A DNA stretch of 53,432 nucleotides from an uncultured Coriobacteriaceae bacterium (GTDB taxonomy: Bacteria > Actinomycetota > Coriobacteriia > Coriobacteriales > Atopobiaceae): NCBI GenBank assembly GCA_902793465.1, contig CADBDT010000012.1:1-53432 (forward strand). Direction: 5' to 3'. Every line of letters starts with the position of its first letter. Within the stretch, counting starts at the first letter, position 1. The notes beneath the pieces were generated by a model. The model made no database searches. It saw only the letters and a list, made by a program, of their open reading frames with translations, and was not told the origin of the DNA. The position numbers and the translations under genes were made by a program. Shown one piece after another: positions 50,945 through 53,432 of the stretch.

Positions 50945-52105
50945 GTGTATTGCGCTAACTGCGGTCACGAGATAAAGGAGGGCGCTAGCTTTTGCGCCGA
51001 GTGTGGGGCGCCTGTAGCCTCCAAGAACGAGGGACAGGCACCACAGGAGTTGCCCGTTGTGTCCGAGACACCAGAGACTCAGCCTACGCCCGAGACTTAT
51101 CAGCCCAAGATTGAGCCGGATGTCGCACAGAAGGATCAGCCGTCTAGCGTCCCGGAGCAGAAGCCAGATTCCGCCGTGGCGCAATCGCAGACAGGGCAGA
51201 ATTCGCAGCCGTCCGCGCCAAAGAAGAGACGGGGTCTGATAATTGGCATAGTGGCTGGAGTCGCTGCGGTTGCGGCCATTGCTGCCGTAGTGGTATTTGT
51301 GGTTCTGCCTAAGGCCGTGCCGCATGGTATATGGATAGCCACGAAGATAACCACGGAACGAAAGGGCACAGCCGAAGAAATAGACCTGTCGAGTCTCTCG
51401 ACCAAGAACATAGACAAAAACGGCGTGTTGGTGTCCGAAACGTATAAGGACTCCGGAAAGAGCTACGACTATACGTCGGAGACGACCTATACGAATAACC
51501 AGCAGGGATTCTGCGAATCGAGCTCCGCTAAATCCCAGTTCAGCACCTCGTCGAGTGACGGAATCGAGAGTTCCAACAAATACGAATGGACGTTTGGAAG
51601 CAATGGCATGCCCAGCAAGCTTACCATCGTTGACGACGACGATGAGCGTATGATCTACACCTATGAGTACGATGACAAGGGCAACATAAGAAAACGGAAC
51701 ACCGACATCGAAGGCGGCTCATATTCGGTTTCGTCCGAATTTGACGAGAAGGGGCATGTGTCTCGTGTCGTTACCGTAGAAGATGGCAAAACCTACGAGA
51801 CATCATTTGAGTACGAGTACGACGCGTCTGGGCGAACCACGAGCTGCACATACACGAGGCTCGAAAAAGCCACGGGGAAGAAAGCGCTGGAAGGCAAGGG
51901 CACCTTTGAGCTCGACGAAAACGGAAACATCAGCAAGGAAGAGATCAAGGAGACCACGTACGACTTAGAGGGCAAAGGCAAGAAGACGGATGCCCAAGTA
52001 TCCAACACCACCAACACCTATGAGTACACCTATGTGGAGGATCCCTTGCCGTGGGTTGCCACGCTCGCGCATCTCTACACGGTACCGAACGCCACGACTT
52101 ACTAG
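50945..52105 (+). CDS. Zinc-ribbon membrane protein with RHS-like repeats
   Basis: This 386-residue protein begins with a zinc ribbon (YCANCGHEIKEGASFCAECG, four Cys), followed by a Pro/Gln/Glu-rich linker to about residue 95. One membrane helix (IIGIVAGVAAVAAIAAVVVF) follows. The outer part contains short RHS/YD-like repeats (YTYEYDDKGNIRKR, SSEFDEKGHVSRV, FEYEYDASGRTTS). The start is GTG with a GAGGAGAGGGG stretch upstream. The topology is cytoplasmic zinc finger, anchor, exported repeat domain. Its role is not known; sensing or envelope stress is a guess. A family B repeat follows. Confidence 0.75.
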   Translation: MYCANCGHEIKEGASFCAECGAPVASKNEGQAPQELPVVSETPETQPTPETYQPKIEPDVAQKDQPSSVPEQKPDSAVAQSQTGQNSQPSAPKKRRGLIIGIVAGVAAVAAIAAVVVFVVLPKAVPHGIWIATKITTERKGTAEEIDLSSLSTKNIDKNGVLVSETYKDSGKSYDYTSETTYTNNQQGFCESSSAKSQFSTSSSDGIESSNKYEWTFGSNGMPSKLTIVDDDDERMIYTYEYDDKGNIRKRNTDIEGGSYSVSSEFDEKGHVSRVVTVEDGKTYETSFEYEYDASGRTTSCTYTRLEKATGKKALEGKGTFELDENGNISKEEIKETTYDLEGKGKKTDAQVSNTTNTYEYTYVEDPLPWVATLAHLYTVPNATTY

Positions 52106-52125
52106 TGGAGCGTTTCCAGAATAGC

Positions 52126-52232
52126 GGGTGCCGCTTGGGGATGCTCCCATCGGGTACGTCACGTGAAATGCCTCCCATTGTGAAGGATCTATCCGCGATG
52201 TACCCGTAGGGGAGTATCCCCAAGCGGCACCC
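52126..52232. repeat. Family B inverted repeat
   Basis: Arms starting GGGTGCCGCTTGGGG and its complement share TACCCGTAGGGGAGTATCCCC with the copy at 45642-45683. The left arm has drifted. It lies 20 bp after the zinc-ribbon gene and may end its transcript. Confidence 0.85.
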
Positions 52233-52385
52233 CACCCTGGCACGAGTTTTCGGACGGCCTGCCCCCCACGTGCCACATGCGTACCGCTCACCAATCAGTG
52301 TGGGGTCATTTGCTTGAACAGGGCTACTATATGCAGAGTTAGGTACCGTTGGTACATATGCCATTCGTTTTGGGAGGTTTACAAC

Positions 52386-53258
52386 ATGCTTGTTAACGCC
52401 ACCGCCATGCTCCAGGCAGCCGTAAAGGGTCACTACGGCATCGCCGCGTTCAACACGAACGACCTTGAGTGGACTCGTTCCATTCTTCTGGCCGCCGAAG
52501 AGCTTCAGGCTCCCGTTATCATCCAGTGCACCGCTGGCGCCGCTTCCTGGCAGCAGGGCTTCAAGGTAGTTAAGGACGTCGTCGAGGACCTCGTTGACTA
52601 CATGAACATTACCGTACCCGTTGCCATGCACCTGGATCACGGCTCCTACGAGGACTGCTTCAAGGCCATCGACGCCGGCTTTACCTCCATCATGTACGAT
52701 GGCTCCCACGAGCCCACGTTCGAGATGAACCTCGAGCGCACCGCCGAGATCGTTAAGCTCTGCCACGGCAAGGGCATTTCCGTAGAGGCCGAGGTCGGCG
52801 GCATCGGTGGCGTCGAGGACGGCGTTGCTTCCAGCGGCGAGCTCGCAGATCCCGATGAGTGCAAGGCTATCGCCGATCTTGGCGTAGACTTCCTCGCCTG
52901 TGGCATCGGCAACATCCACGGCCTGTATCCCGACGACTGGGCTGGCCTCTCCATGGATCGTCTGGCCGAGATCAAGGCCAAGACGGGCGACCTGCCCCTC
53001 GTTCTTCACGGCGGCACCGGCATCCCCACCGCTATGGTTCAGGAAGCCATCGACAACGGCATCGCCAAGATTAACGTTAACACCGACCTCCAGGTTGCCA
53101 TGGCAAAGGCCACTTGGGACTTCGTGGACTCCGGCGAGGCCAAGAAGGGCAAGAACTACGACCCGCGCAAGCTCCTCAAGCCTGGCTTCGACGCCATCGT
53201 CGCCCGCGCCAAGGAGCTCATCGTCGACTTCGGCTGCGACGGCAAGGGCTGGGCATAA
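52386..53258 (+). CDS. fba: Class II fructose-bisphosphate aldolase
   Basis: This zinc-dependent aldolase splits fructose 1,6-bisphosphate in glycolysis. It has 290 residues. Zinc and phosphate motifs are MHLDHGSYEDC, SIMYDGSH, EAEVGGIGG, GNIHGLYP, LHGGTGIP and INVNTDL. The ATG at 52386 follows GGGAGG with normal spacing. Codon use is strongly biased, as in a highly expressed gene. A tagatose-bisphosphate aldolase is the nearest alternative. It ends with a strong terminator. Confidence 0.93.
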   Translation: MLVNATAMLQAAVKGHYGIAAFNTNDLEWTRSILLAAEELQAPVIIQCTAGAASWQQGFKVVKDVVEDLVDYMNITVPVAMHLDHGSYEDCFKAIDAGFTSIMYDGSHEPTFEMNLERTAEIVKLCHGKGISVEAEVGGIGGVEDGVASSGELADPDECKAIADLGVDFLACGIGNIHGLYPDDWAGLSMDRLAEIKAKTGDLPLVLHGGTGIPTAMVQEAIDNGIAKINVNTDLQVAMAKATWDFVDSGEAKKGKNYDPRKLLKPGFDAIVARAKELIVDFGCDGKGWA

Positions 53259-53305
53259 GCCAAACGCATAGCGACGAGGGGGCCTAGCTCCTCGGCGCGA
53301 AGACG

Positions 53306-53338
53306 GACCCCCGGCGCCACGCGCCGGGGGTCTTCATT
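53306..53338 (+). terminator. Intrinsic terminator after fba
   Basis: A perfect 12-bp GC-rich stem (GACCCCCGGCGC and complement) with a 3-nt loop is followed by TTCATTT. Confidence 0.9.
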
Positions 53339-53341
53339 TAA

Positions 53342-53432
53342 GCGCCAAGGAGCTCATCGCCGGCTTCGGCTGTAGCCGAAGCCGGCGCGCGGCCCGGGCT
53401 TGGCCGCGTTCCAATTGCTTCGGCTGTAGCCG
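53342..53432. repeat. Duplicated fba tail and hairpin repeat at window end
   Basis: 53342-53372 copies 53206-53236 in the 3' end of fba at 29 of 31 bases. It runs into a perfect 13-bp hairpin (CGCCGGCTTCGGC, TGTA loop, complement; 53358-53387). The last 16 bases (53417-53432) repeat GCTTCGGCTGTAGCCG from 53363, so another copy begins at the window edge. Confidence 0.75.

Overview
The window looks like a chromosomal segment of a Gram-positive, roughly 55-60% GC actinobacterium. I favour class Coriobacteriia (Atopobiaceae/Olsenella-like). The reasons are strong Shine-Dalgarno sites, frequent GTG/TTG starts, a BspA-like tail protein, TPP-riboswitch thiamine salvage operons and the paired condensation-fold acyltransferases beside a CmpB-type membrane protein. 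The taxonomic call is inference; no rRNA or tRNA gene is visible.

Region 1 (1-1.7 kb) is host DNA in decay: a 5'-truncated aldo/keto reductase, and a PTS EIIC plus 6-phospho-beta-glucosidase pair collapsed by internal deletions.

Region 2 (about 1.7-20.5 kb) is a degraded, probably immobile prophage or integrative element. Its left end holds a tyrosine integrase broken by an in-frame amber codon and an XRE regulator. Its right end holds a scaffold gene, a capsid/tail-fibre deletion fusion, holin, CHAP endolysin and two small membrane proteins. Between these modules sits a defence island: a cytosine-5 methyltransferase with a NotI-like endonuclease, then a MutL/MORC-like GHKL ATPase, a Z1-domain helicase-like protein, a PD-(D/E)XK (DUF4420-like) protein, an AIPR protein, and a convergent second cytosine-5 methyltransferase. 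The four-gene core matches the MutL-Z1-DUF4420-AIPR systems (called Mza in defence surveys). An extra membrane-hydrolase cargo gene sits beside the lysis module.

Region 3 (20.8-25.1 kb) is a minus-strand operon of two YbtP/YbtQ-like ABC proteins and a methyltransferase, probably for metallophore handling. Region 4 (25.4-30 kb) is a TPP-riboswitch operon thiM-thiE-HAD phosphatase-thiD-methyltransferase-tenA for thiamine salvage. Region 5 (30.1-33.8 kb) has two paralogous condensation-fold acyltransferases, a CmpB-type membrane protein and a 38-residue membrane peptide. Region 6 (33.8-42.4 kb) has CutC, a large adenosine-deaminase fusion protein, an S41-like lipoprotein, a stand-alone AAA ATPase, a NUDIX hydrolase and an unknown protein.

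Region 7 (41.5-43.5 kb) is a gene graveyard. Region 8 (43.6-45.5 kb) is a second TPP-riboswitch unit with a substrate-binding protein and an ATPase but no adjacent permease. Region 9 (45.7-53.3 kb) has a cell-surface glycosylation cluster with a frameshifted GT2-GtrA gene, an MBL-fold hydrolase, an M18 aminopeptidase, a zinc-ribbon membrane protein and class II fructose-bisphosphate aldolase.

The host part (25-53 kb) carries at least three families of interspersed palindromic repeats and several very long perfect inverted repeats. I did not see those families inside the prophage.
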